The notes beneath the pieces are model-generated. The model ran no database searches, was not told the origin of the DNA, and saw nothing but the letters and a program-made list of their open reading frames with translations. A program made the translations under genes and the position numbers. 6,202 nt of DNA from Natrialbaceae archaeon Tc-Br11_E2g1 (GTDB lineage: Archaea > Halobacteriota > Halobacteria > Halobacteriales > Natrialbaceae): the NCBI GenBank assembly GCA_001564255.1, contig LKNC01000172.1, positions 1-6,202 of the forward strand, written 5' to 3'. Each line of letters opens with the position of its first letter. Position 1 is the first letter of the stretch. Shown one piece after another: positions 1-5,176 of the stretch.

Positions 1-13
1 CCCGCCTCGGGCG
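1..13 (+). tRNA. 3' end of a tRNA gene (probably tRNA-Asp), cut by the window edge
   Basis: The first 13 bases read as the 3' half of a T-stem followed by a 7-nt acceptor strand (CTCGGGC) and discriminator G. A T-rich tail (GTTTTCT) follows, as expected for archaeal tRNA termination. The second copy at 157 is preceded by GGTTCAAAT, the invariant T-loop, which confirms the reading. The matching 5' acceptor would be GCCCGAG, which is not in the window, so the body of the gene lies upstream. Assignment to tRNA-Asp rests only on recollection of haloarchaeal acceptor sequences and is tentative. Confidence 0.5.
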
Positions 14-19
14 TTTTCT
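1..19 (+). repeat. Direct repeat copy 1 (att-type, tRNA 3' end)
   Basis: The 19-mer CCCGCCTCGGGCGTTTTCT is repeated exactly at 157-175. It covers the tRNA 3' end and its T-rich tail, the usual core of archaeal tRNA-directed integration sites. The match ends at base 20; its upstream limit cannot be seen because the window starts here. Confidence 0.7.
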
Positions 20-81
20 CGAAATCAAACACCGCGAGCAACCAGCTTGCTGTGTTGCGAACATCCTGATTTCGAGAAAAC
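13..81. repeat. 15-bp perfect inverted repeat, stem-loop after the tRNA
   Basis: Bases 13-27 (GTTTTCTCGAAATCA) are perfectly complementary to 67-81. Within the 39-nt spacer, 28-32 can pair with 52-56 and 37-41 with 47-51, so one branched hairpin is possible. The left arm includes the T-rich tail of the tRNA. It may be a terminator or processing hairpin, a recombinase arm site, or the remnant of an element end. No coding potential is apparent here. Confidence 0.6.
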
Positions 82-102
82 CGCAATAGGGGTTTGTATC
101 CT

Positions 103-144
103 GCCAGTCGCGCACAGCGAACGAAGTGAGCGAGCACGTCTGGC
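103..144. repeat. Imperfect stem-loop upstream of the second tRNA fragment
   Basis: GCCAG at 103-107 pairs with CTGGC at 140-144, and several further interrupted pairs lie inside (109-110, 112-113, 115). The central part contains the purine-rich string GAACGAAGTGAGCGAG. The stem sits immediately 5' of the degenerate T-arm, so it may be a decayed tRNA arm or an integrase-binding structure. Evidence is weak beyond the five outer pairs. Confidence 0.3.
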
Positions 145-300
145 TCCGGTTCAAATCCCGCCTCGGGCGTTTTCTACTGGGTGCCGATCGACGAGGCAGG
201 CAAGAAAAACACCTACCTGCGGCTCGTCGAACCCGAGATCGATCATCCAGCCGTGAACCCTGCGGCGGAGTACCGGTTCGAGACGAACCTGCCCCGATGA
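130..300 (+). pseudogene. C-terminal remnant of an unidentified protein gene
   Basis: A frame open from 130 to a TGA at 298-300 has no ATG. From about 175 it reads like real haloarchaeal protein (YWVPIDEAGKKNTYLRLVEP..., ending FETNLPR), while upstream it is only a translation of the tRNA fragment. The likeliest reading is the last 40 or so codons of a gene whose 5' part was removed when the att-like junction formed. A GTG at 181 could in principle start a 39-aa peptide, but no promoter is evident. I do not recognise the family. Confidence 0.4.
145..175 (+). pseudogene. Degenerate tRNA 3' fragment carrying direct-repeat copy 2 (att-like)
   Basis: Positions 145-169 read as a T-arm (TCCGG, loop TTCAAAT, then CCCGC), a 3' acceptor strand and G, followed by TTTTCT. 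The 157-175 part is identical to bases 1-19. Two of the five T-stem pairs are mismatched (147/159 and 145/161), and no anticodon arm or 5' acceptor precedes it. This is therefore a partial copy, not a tRNA gene. The pattern fits the far-end att site left by an element integrated in the tRNA gene. Confidence 0.55.
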
Positions 301-401
301 TCGTTCGAGTGAAGTCAAAGGGGGTAGTACGTACAGACGGACACCTAATTCAGTAGTGTGTGGACGTTCTCGAGGCTGACACCTGATGGCCCCAACAGAC
401 C

Positions 402-2513
402 ATGACGAAACCGATCACCACACTCGTCGTCGACAACGAACCGAGCTTCGTCGAGCTCACAGCGGAGACCATAGAGCGAACGGACGGGTCGATCGTCGTC
501 GAGGCGGCGACGAGCGGCGAGGAGGCCCTCGAGGCCCTCGAGGCGGGCTCGATCGACTGTATCGTAAGCGATTACGAGATGCCGGGGATGGACGGCCTGG
601 AGTTGCTCGAGGCGGTCCGCGGGCGGGACCCGGATCTGCCCTTTATCCTCTTTACGGGGCGGGGATCAGAGGAGATCGCGAGCGAGGCGATCGCCGCCGG
701 GGTGACGGGCTACCTTCAGAAACAGCCCGGTGGTGACCAGTATACGCTGCTTGCAAACCAGATCACGAACGCGGTCTCGGAGTACAGGGCCCGGGCGGAA
801 CTCAGAGAGAGCGAGCGTCGGTACGAGCGGACGCTAACGGTGCTCCACGAGACGACCAGGGACCTCATGCGAGCGGAGACCAAAGAGGGGATCTATCGGG
901 GGGCGGTCGACACCGCCGGGAAGATCCTCGACGTGCCGATCGTCGCCACGTACGCGTTCGAACCCACGACGGGCGTTCTCACCCACGTCGCGTCGACGGA
1001 CGGGACACGGGAGGTCCTCGATCCGGACGTCACGTTCGAACGCGGCGAGGGGCTCGTCTGGGACGCGTTCTCGGAGGGTGAGCCGTGTTACTACGAGGAT
1101 ACCCGAAGCGAGGGAGAAGTCTACAACGGGGAGACGCTGAGCCGGAGTGAGTTGATCGTTCCGCTTGGCACCCACGGCGTGTTGATCGCCGGGACGACGG
1201 AGGTCGACGGCGTCGACGAGACGACGACGGAGCTGACCCACGTCCTGGCGGCGAACACCGAGGCGGCACTCGACCGGGCCGAACGCGAGCAGTTGCTTCG
1301 CGAGCACGATCGGACGCTCACCCGACAGAACGAGGAACTGACGAGGCTCAACCACACGAACAGGGTCGTTCGCGAAATAAACCGCGCCGTCGCCGAGGCC
1401 TCGACCCGACTGGAGATCGAGCAGACGATCTGTGACCGCCTCGAGGACACCGAGCGATACCTCTTCGCGTGGGTCGTCTCGACGGACGAGGTCACGCCAT
1501 CGCCGACGGCCTGGACCGGCGTCGACGCGACGTACGTCGACCGGATTCGCGAGGACGGCGAGGCCGCCCCGGAAGTCACGATGACCCTCGAGGCCCTCGA
1601 GACCGAACGGGTGCAGGTCGTACGGAACGTCCTGGACGAGCCAGGATGGGAGTGTCGCCGGAGGGAGGCGCTGACGTACGGCTTTCAGACCGTCATCGCC
1701 GTGCCGCTGGTGGACGACGAGCGGGGATACGGCGCGTTAGTCGTCCACGCGCCACAGGCCGACGCGATAAGCGACGGCGAACGGGAGGCGCTGGTCGAAC
1801 TCGGGGAGACGATCGGGCACGCGATCCGGTCGACAGAACGGACCCGTGCCATGCTGACCGACGACCGACTCGAACTCGAGTTCCTGTGTCGGGACCCACA
1901 CCTGCTTTTCAACAGGCTCTCGGCGCAGACGGACGGCGAGTTCGAACTCGAGGGTGCGGTCGACCGGAACCGAGAGCGTATCGTCCTGTTCGTCGACGTC
2001 ACGGGCCGGCCGGACGAGGAGCTACTGGCCGTCGACGAACGGTGGGAGACGGTCGAGGCGATATCGGTCGTCACGGAGCGAGAGGGGAGTACGCTGTTGG
2101 AGGTTACGGGCAAAGTGACGCCGTTCGTGGAGGTCATGCGCGAGTACGACGCCAGGTTACACGCGGTGAAGGCGAGTCGGGGGGAGACGACGGTCACGGT
2201 GACCGTTCCCAGGGGGGTCGAGACGCGGTCGCTGGTCGAGTCCATCCAGGAGAGTTATCCGGAGACGACACTCGGGGCCCGGCGGGAGACGACGCGTTCG
2301 TCGGGGCCACTCGACGCCCGACTCGAGGACCGACTCACCGACCGACAGCTCGAGGCGTTACAGACGGCCTATTACAGCGGGTTCTTCGAGTGGCCCCGTG
2401 AGAGTACCGGGGAGGACCTCGCGGAGACACTGGACGTCTCGCCCCCGACGTATCACTACCACCTGCGGGCAGCCGAGCGAAAGCTCACGGGACAGGCTCT
2501 GGAAGACATGTAA
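402..2513 (+). CDS. Bat-type response regulator: receiver-GAF-GAF-Bat-HTH
   Basis: This 703-aa protein is a cytoplasmic signal-responsive transcription regulator. Residues 1-125 form a CheY-like receiver: phospho-acceptor D57, acidic pocket D11/E13 (motif DNE rather than DDE), T85 and K107. Residues about 145-290 and 330-478 look like two GAF sensor domains, joined by a heptad-like linker (about 288-345). Residues about 485-635 match the bacterio-opsin-activator GAF/HTH-associated domain. Residues about 645-697 (LTDRQLEALQTAYYSGFFEWP ... SPPTYHYHLRAAERKL) are the HTH_10 DNA-binding domain. No histidine-kinase H-box or ATPase is present, so a separate kinase would phosphorylate D57. An in-frame TGA at 384-386 leaves ATG 402 as the first start. 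No cognate kinase lies in the window and its target genes are unknown. Domain limits are estimated by eye. Confidence 0.92.
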   Translation: MTKPITTLVVDNEPSFVELTAETIERTDGSIVVEAATSGEEALEALEAGSIDCIVSDYEMPGMDGLELLEAVRGRDPDLPFILFTGRGSEEIASEAIAAGVTGYLQKQPGGDQYTLLANQITNAVSEYRARAELRESERRYERTLTVLHETTRDLMRAETKEGIYRGAVDTAGKILDVPIVATYAFEPTTGVLTHVASTDGTREVLDPDVTFERGEGLVWDAFSEGEPCYYEDTRSEGEVYNGETLSRSELIVPLGTHGVLIAGTTEVDGVDETTTELTHVLAANTEAALDRAEREQLLREHDRTLTRQNEELTRLNHTNRVVREINRAVAEASTRLEIEQTICDRLEDTERYLFAWVVSTDEVTPSPTAWTGVDATYVDRIREDGEAAPEVTMTLEALETERVQVVRNVLDEPGWECRRREALTYGFQTVIAVPLVDDERGYGALVVHAPQADAISDGEREALVELGETIGHAIRSTERTRAMLTDDRLELEFLCRDPHLLFNRLSAQTDGEFELEGAVDRNRERIVLFVDVTGRPDEELLAVDERWETVEAISVVTEREGSTLLEVTGKVTPFVEVMREYDARLHAVKASRGETTVTVTVPRGVETRSLVESIQESYPETTLGARRETTRSSGPLDARLEDRLTDRQLEALQTAYYSGFFEWPRESTGEDLAETLDVSPPTYHYHLRAAERKLTGQALEDM

Positions 2514-2556
2514 TTAATTAGTGTAGGTATGGGCTACAGTCTAAACGATTAGAAGT

Positions 2557-2567
2557 CATTTTTAATC
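2557..2567 (+). promoter_or_regulatory. TATA-like box / T-rich tract after the regulator gene
   Basis: The run TTTTTAAT (2559-2566) is centred about 27 nt before the ATG at 2589, the canonical spacing for a leaderless haloarchaeal transcript. The same oligo-T run lies about 45 nt after the regulator's stop codon and could act as its transcription terminator. Both roles are possible at once. The surrounding 2511-2565 stretch is distinctly AT-rich for this genome. Confidence 0.45.
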
Positions 2568-2588
2568 CCAACCGACCACTACCGTTAG

Positions 2589-2744
2589 ATGGCGATCGAA
2601 GACAGACTGTCGCCACCCCCCCAATCCCCCCAACCTTTTCAAAAAGAAAGCCAAGGCGGATTCCCCGCCCCACTGCGGGCGAGGTTGAAGCCGACACTCG
2701 CCGCCACAAACCACAGACTATTAAGTACCTCTGTCGTCTATTGA
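2589..2744 (+). CDS. Possible short leaderless ORF, interrupted by the insertion element
   Basis: A 51-codon frame begins MAIEDRLSPPPQSPQPF and ends at TGA 2742-2744. Its ATG is about 27 nt downstream of a good TATA box, consistent with a leaderless mRNA. From about codon 17 on it translates the left end of the IS element, so only the first 15-17 residues could be native. It may be the 5' stub of a gene broken by the insertion. The proline run comes from a C-rich tract. Expression and function are unknown. Confidence 0.25.
   Translation: MAIEDRLSPPPQSPQPFQKESQGGFPAPLRARLKPTLAATNHRLLSTSVVY
2616..2631. repeat. C-rich tract (C7-AAT-C6)
   Basis: Seven C, then AAT, then six C lie just outside the probable left end of the IS element. 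The minus strand has the matching G-runs, which might form a non-B structure. It is a low-complexity tract with no assigned role. Confidence 0.5.
2655..2702 (+). repeat. Left-end hairpins of the IS element
   Basis: Three short perfect stems are possible: GGCGG 2655-2659 with CCGCC 2665-2669, CCCGC 2664-2668 with GCGGG 2675-2679, and GGCGAG 2678-2683 with CTCGCC 2697-2702. The first two are mutually exclusive. Subterminal hairpins are the recognition sites of TnpA in this family. Which stem is used here cannot be decided by eye. Confidence 0.5.
2719..2727 (+). promoter_or_regulatory. TATA-like promoter box of tnpB
   Basis: TATTAAGTA is centred about 27 nt upstream of the GTG at 2750. This spacing predicts transcription starting at or next to that GTG, giving a leaderless mRNA. 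It is the main reason for choosing GTG 2750 as the tnpB start. Confidence 0.5.
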
Positions 2745-2749
2745 AACCC

Positions 2750-3967
2750 GTGGCTGGCGACTACCTGAGACGCACCGCAATCACCCGCCCCATCCTCACT
2801 ACCGAGCAACAGGACTTGCTCGATACCACCATCACCGAGTGGAAAGCTGCCTGCAACATCAGTAGTCGCATCGGATGGGACGTTGGTGAGACGCGGAAAA
2901 CCTACCTCCAAAACCTCGCCTACGACACGGTGTTGGAGGAAACACGTCTCGGGAGTCAACACGCGATTCTTGCCACCCATCAGGCCGCAGCCGCCCTCGA
3001 CGGCGTCGAAGCAATCGAAGACCTTGATGAACACTACAAAACGTCTCGTCCGGAGTTCACCAGTAACACGGTGAAATACGATACTCGAACGATGACACTG
3101 TTCGATGACGGGTCTGTGTCGCTCTCCACCGTCGATGGTCGAATTCGATGTGACCTGGATCTCCCCGACAAAGAAGACGGGTATCAACACGAATACCTCA
3201 CCGATGACGAGTGGGAAGTAACGGAGTCTACGCTGTCAAAGCGTGATGGCGAATACTACCTCCACCTCGGGTTTCGCAAAGACAAGCCCGAGAAACAGGT
3301 CGAAATACAGGATGACGGCGAGGACAGGACAGTTCTCGGCGTTGACCTCGGCATCGTTAACATCGCCACCACCAGCACAGCGTACTTTGCGTCGGGAAGG
3401 GAACTCAGGCACCGCCACCGGGAGTTCGAGCGGATTCGTGGGAACATTCAGCAGACTGGGACACAATCTGCCCATCGGACGATTCAGCAGATGAGCGGGA
3501 GAGAATCACGGTATCTCCGTGACCAGCTTCATCAAGTCGCTAATCAGATTCTCGAAGAAGCACGCACACACGACTGCGAATACATCGCCTTCGAGAATCT
3601 GAAGCACATCCGAGAGCGAGCGCCCTCGGTCAAAGAGTTTCATCAGTGGGCACACCGGCAACTCGTTGACTTTGTGGGGTACAAGGCTGAAGCCCACGGG
3701 ATTAGTGTCGAGTTTGTGAGTCCGAAGAACACGAGTCGTCGGTGTCCCGAGTGTGGGCATACGAGCGAGGGGAATCGGGTGCAACAGGCGGAGTTTGAGT
3801 GTGAAGCCTGCGGTGCAACACAGAATGCGGATTATGTGGGTGCGAAGAATGTTGGGTGGCGGTTTGTCCGTCGGGGCCTACAGTCGTCTCGGCGGACGGG
3901 CGACAGTCAACTCGCCCTGAAGTCAGGAACGGTGACGCCGAACCGGGGATTTGTCCCGTCCGACTAA
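2750..3967 (+). CDS. tnpB: TnpB, RNA-guided nuclease of an IS200/IS605 element
   Basis: TnpB is the RNA-guided DNA nuclease ancestral to Cas12. It uses an omega RNA from its own element end to cut DNA beside a short target-adjacent motif, which favours retention of the element. The frame from GTG 2750 encodes 405 aa, normal for the family, starting MAGDYLRRTAITRP. A TTG at 2741 would add three residues but sits less well with the TATA box. The N-terminal half is the wedge/REC-like region. RuvC-I has D199 (GVDLGIVN), RuvC-II E282 (AFENLKHI) and RuvC-III D361 (NADYVGAKN). The zinc finger has CPEC (C332, C335) and CEAC (C351, C354). All catalytic and zinc residues are present and the frame is unbroken, so it is probably active. 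There is no tnpA partner. Base and codon use are less GC-biased than in the flanking genes, suggesting transfer. Confidence 0.93.
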   Translation: MAGDYLRRTAITRPILTTEQQDLLDTTITEWKAACNISSRIGWDVGETRKTYLQNLAYDTVLEETRLGSQHAILATHQAAAALDGVEAIEDLDEHYKTSRPEFTSNTVKYDTRTMTLFDDGSVSLSTVDGRIRCDLDLPDKEDGYQHEYLTDDEWEVTESTLSKRDGEYYLHLGFRKDKPEKQVEIQDDGEDRTVLGVDLGIVNIATTSTAYFASGRELRHRHREFERIRGNIQQTGTQSAHRTIQQMSGRESRYLRDQLHQVANQILEEARTHDCEYIAFENLKHIRERAPSVKEFHQWAHRQLVDFVGYKAEAHGISVEFVSPKNTSRRCPECGHTSEGNRVQQAEFECEACGATQNADYVGAKNVGWRFVRRGLQSSRRTGDSQLALKSGTVTPNRGFVPSD

Positions 3968-4030
3968 CCACGGTCGGCAGAGGCCGAGTTCACTGACAAG
4001 CCCCGCGCCACCGTGCGCGGGGTAGTTGAC
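3870..4030 (+). ncRNA. Probable omega RNA (reRNA) overlapping the tnpB 3' end
   Basis: In this family the guide scaffold comes from the 3' end of tnpB plus the right end of the element, and sense-overlapping transcripts of this type are known in haloarchaea. Here the region carries nested stems: GGGA 3946-3949 with TCCC 3954-3957; CCGAC 3960-3964 with GTCGG 3973-3977, or alternatively TCGGC 3974-3978 with GCCGA 3983-3987; and the terminal 8-bp hairpin at 4001-4022. The tnpB stop codon lies inside this structure. The 5' limit is a guess. Guide bases would follow from about 4031. Confidence 0.45.
4001..4022 (+). repeat. Right-end terminal hairpin of the IS element
   Basis: CCCCGCGC (4001-4008), a 6-nt loop (CACCGT) and GCGCGGGG (4015-4022) form a perfect 8-bp GC stem, followed by TAGTTGAC. 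Such a hairpin close to the cleavage point is diagnostic of IS200/IS605 right ends, and it is also the last stem of the omega RNA scaffold. It might additionally help terminate transcription, although no T-run follows. Confidence 0.75.
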
Positions 4031-4049
4031 ACCCCGATTCCGACGAGCG

Positions 4050-5102
4050 TCAGCCATCCTGGGACGTCCAGTCGCTCGCCCGTGGACTCGAGCCGCCGTG
4101 GGGCGTGTCCCGTCGTCGGACCGTCGCCGCGTGGACCGTCTCGGTCGCGTCGTCGACGATCACGACGTCCCCGGGTTCGGTGGGCGTTCGTTCGGCCAGC
4201 GAGGCGTTCATGTACGACGGACGGGCACGCTCTAGGGCCTCGAGGTCGGCCCTGGCGGTCAGCCGATGGGAGATCACCACGTCCGACTGGGAGACGGCGA
4301 CGTCGGGGACGGCACTGGGCCGCTGGGTCGCGGCGACGAGACTGACGCCGGGTGCCCGCCCCCGCGTGAGGATCGTCCGGAGAGCCGGCTGTGCGACCCC
4401 GTCGAAGAAGGTGTGGGCCTCGTCGAGTAAGAGCCAGGGTAATCGCCCGATCGTCCCGTCGATGCGGGCCCGGTAGAGGGTTTCACCGATCCCCCGGGCG
4501 ACGGCGTTCATCGGCGCGTCCGCGAGCCCCGACACGTCGACGACGGTCACGCCGGGGCCGGCGAGGTCGGTCGCCGTGAGCCCAGCCGGGTCGAACACCC
4601 CCCACGACGCCGCCAGGTCGAGGTGGTTTCTCGCGGCACGCCGGTCCGTGGCCGGCGCGTCGGCAGCCTCGAGGCGCTCGCGGATGCCCTCGAGTGTACT
4701 CGCGTCGGCCGTCGCCTGCCAGAGCAACGCGCCGGCGGCGCTTTCAGGCGAGAGTCCGAGCAACGCACACCACGACCGTGGATCGAGAGCCGACGGGGAG
4801 ACCGTCGGTGAGTCGAGGACGGTCGCGGGCACGGGCTTTCCGTCGGCCGATTTTGCGAGCGTGGCGAAGACGCCCATCGGATCGACGATCGTCGGCGCGA
4901 CGCCGGGTGCCCGGGCGAGCTCCTCGGCGACGACGCCGAGCGTATAGGACTTTCCGTAGCCGCGTTTGCCGACGATCAAGGCGGCGTGTGGCCCGTCCAG
5001 ATCCAGTGACAGCGGTGCCCCCTCGCTTCCGTCCCTGGCCCGGTAGGTGCCAAGGGTTCCGGTGGGGCCGTCCTCGCGATCCCTGCCGATGACGAACGTC
5101 AT
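4050..5102 (-). CDS. HerA/FtsK-like P-loop ATPase (DUF87 type)
   Basis: The 350-aa frame from ATG 5102 encodes a compact P-loop ATPase of the HerA/FtsK/VirB4 group, hexameric motors that move DNA or protein. Walker A is GKRGYGKS (residues 45-52). Walker B is LPWLLLDEAH with D227 and E228. The motif AATQRPS follows, where this group has its polar sensor. Only about 40 residues precede the Walker A, too short for a full HAS-barrel, so it is not classical HerA. A TTG at 5132 would add 10 residues, but ATG 5102 is the better start. No nuclease (NurA-type) gene is adjacent. It is divergent from the membrane protein at 5177 across 74 bp, which suggests joint regulation and perhaps joint function. 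No membrane segment is apparent. The ATPase fold is sure; the substrate is unknown. Confidence 0.85.
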   Translation of the reverse strand: MTFVIGRDREDGPTGTLGTYRARDGSEGAPLSLDLDGPHAALIVGKRGYGKSYTLGVVAEELARAPGVAPTIVDPMGVFATLAKSADGKPVPATVLDSPTVSPSALDPRSWCALLGLSPESAAGALLWQATADASTLEGIRERLEAADAPATDRRAARNHLDLAASWGVFDPAGLTATDLAGPGVTVVDVSGLADAPMNAVARGIGETLYRARIDGTIGRLPWLLLDEAHTFFDGVAQPALRTILTRGRAPGVSLVAATQRPSAVPDVAVSQSDVVISHRLTARADLEALERARPSYMNASLAERTPTEPGDVVIVDDATETVHAATVRRRDTPHGGSSPRASDWTSQDG

Positions 5103-5119
5103 ACGGCGACTGGACCCGT

Positions 5120-5152
5120 CTTCGTATTTCAACCCGTGACCACAGGTTTATA
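5120..5152. promoter_or_regulatory. Shared divergent promoter region with TATA boxes
   Basis: TTTATA (5147-5152) is centred about 27 nt before ATG 5177 on the plus strand, predicting a leaderless transcript for the membrane protein. The same bases read TATAAA on the minus strand and could start an ATPase mRNA near 5123 with a roughly 20-nt leader. Alternatively, the minus-strand GAAATACG (about 5123-5130) lies about 24 nt before ATG 5102 and could give a leaderless ATPase mRNA. Confidence 0.55.
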
Positions 5153-5176
5153 CGAGGGGTCGCGGCCAGAGGGCCT

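Larger units (their letters stand above)
2636..4030 (+). mobile_element. IS200/IS605-family (IS1341-type) element with tnpB only
   Basis: The element consists of a structured left end (about 2636-2710), a tnpB gene and a GC hairpin right end, with no tnpA. This makes it an IS1341-type or solo-TnpB element that would need TnpA supplied from elsewhere to move. Family members transpose by a single-strand peel-and-paste route without target duplication, so no flanking repeats are expected and none are seen. The left boundary is uncertain: it probably falls in the TTTTCAAAAAG stretch near 2635-2645. The right boundary is placed near the GTTGAC that follows the terminal hairpin. The element separates the Bat regulator from the HerA-like gene and has visibly lower GC than both. 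Confidence 0.75.

Noticed and set aside
126..356. 76-codon ATG frame across the second tRNA copy
   Set aside because: Its translation is arginine-rich and lacks the acidic bias of the other proteins. The +1 frame ending at 300 has the better coding character here.
386..736. ATG frame at 386, just upstream of the regulator start
   Set aside because: It runs out of frame through the receiver domain with an arginine-rich composition typical of shadow frames in GC-rich DNA.
834..2401. Long open frames on both strands inside the regulator gene (834-1355, 1121-1579, 1685-2245 minus; 1469-2401 plus)
   Set aside because: They are Arg/Ser-rich shadows of a well-supported domain-bearing gene with no recognisable motifs or promoters.
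2518..2709. 63-codon minus-strand ORF in the intergenic region before tnpB
   Set aside because: It crosses the IS left end and the C-rich tract, is not acidic and has no evident promoter.
2741..2749. TTG start for tnpB at 2741
   Set aside because: TTG starts are rare in haloarchaea, and GTG 2750 sits at the ideal leaderless distance from TATTAAGTA. GTG 2750 also gives an N-terminus (MAGDYLRRT) that looks typical of haloarchaeal TnpB.
2514..2749. A tnpA (Y1 transposase) remnant upstream of tnpB
   Set aside because: The 236 bp contain no frame with the HUH or catalytic tyrosine motifs, so the element is best described as tnpB-only.
4105..5092. Plus-strand open frames opposite the ATPase gene
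   Set aside because: They are Arg/Ser-rich antisense shadows of a gene with clear Walker motifs.
5103..5132. TTG start for the ATPase at 5132
   Set aside because: The 10 extra residues (KYEDGSSRR) look non-conserved, and ATG 5102 with upstream TATA-like sequence is the simpler choice.
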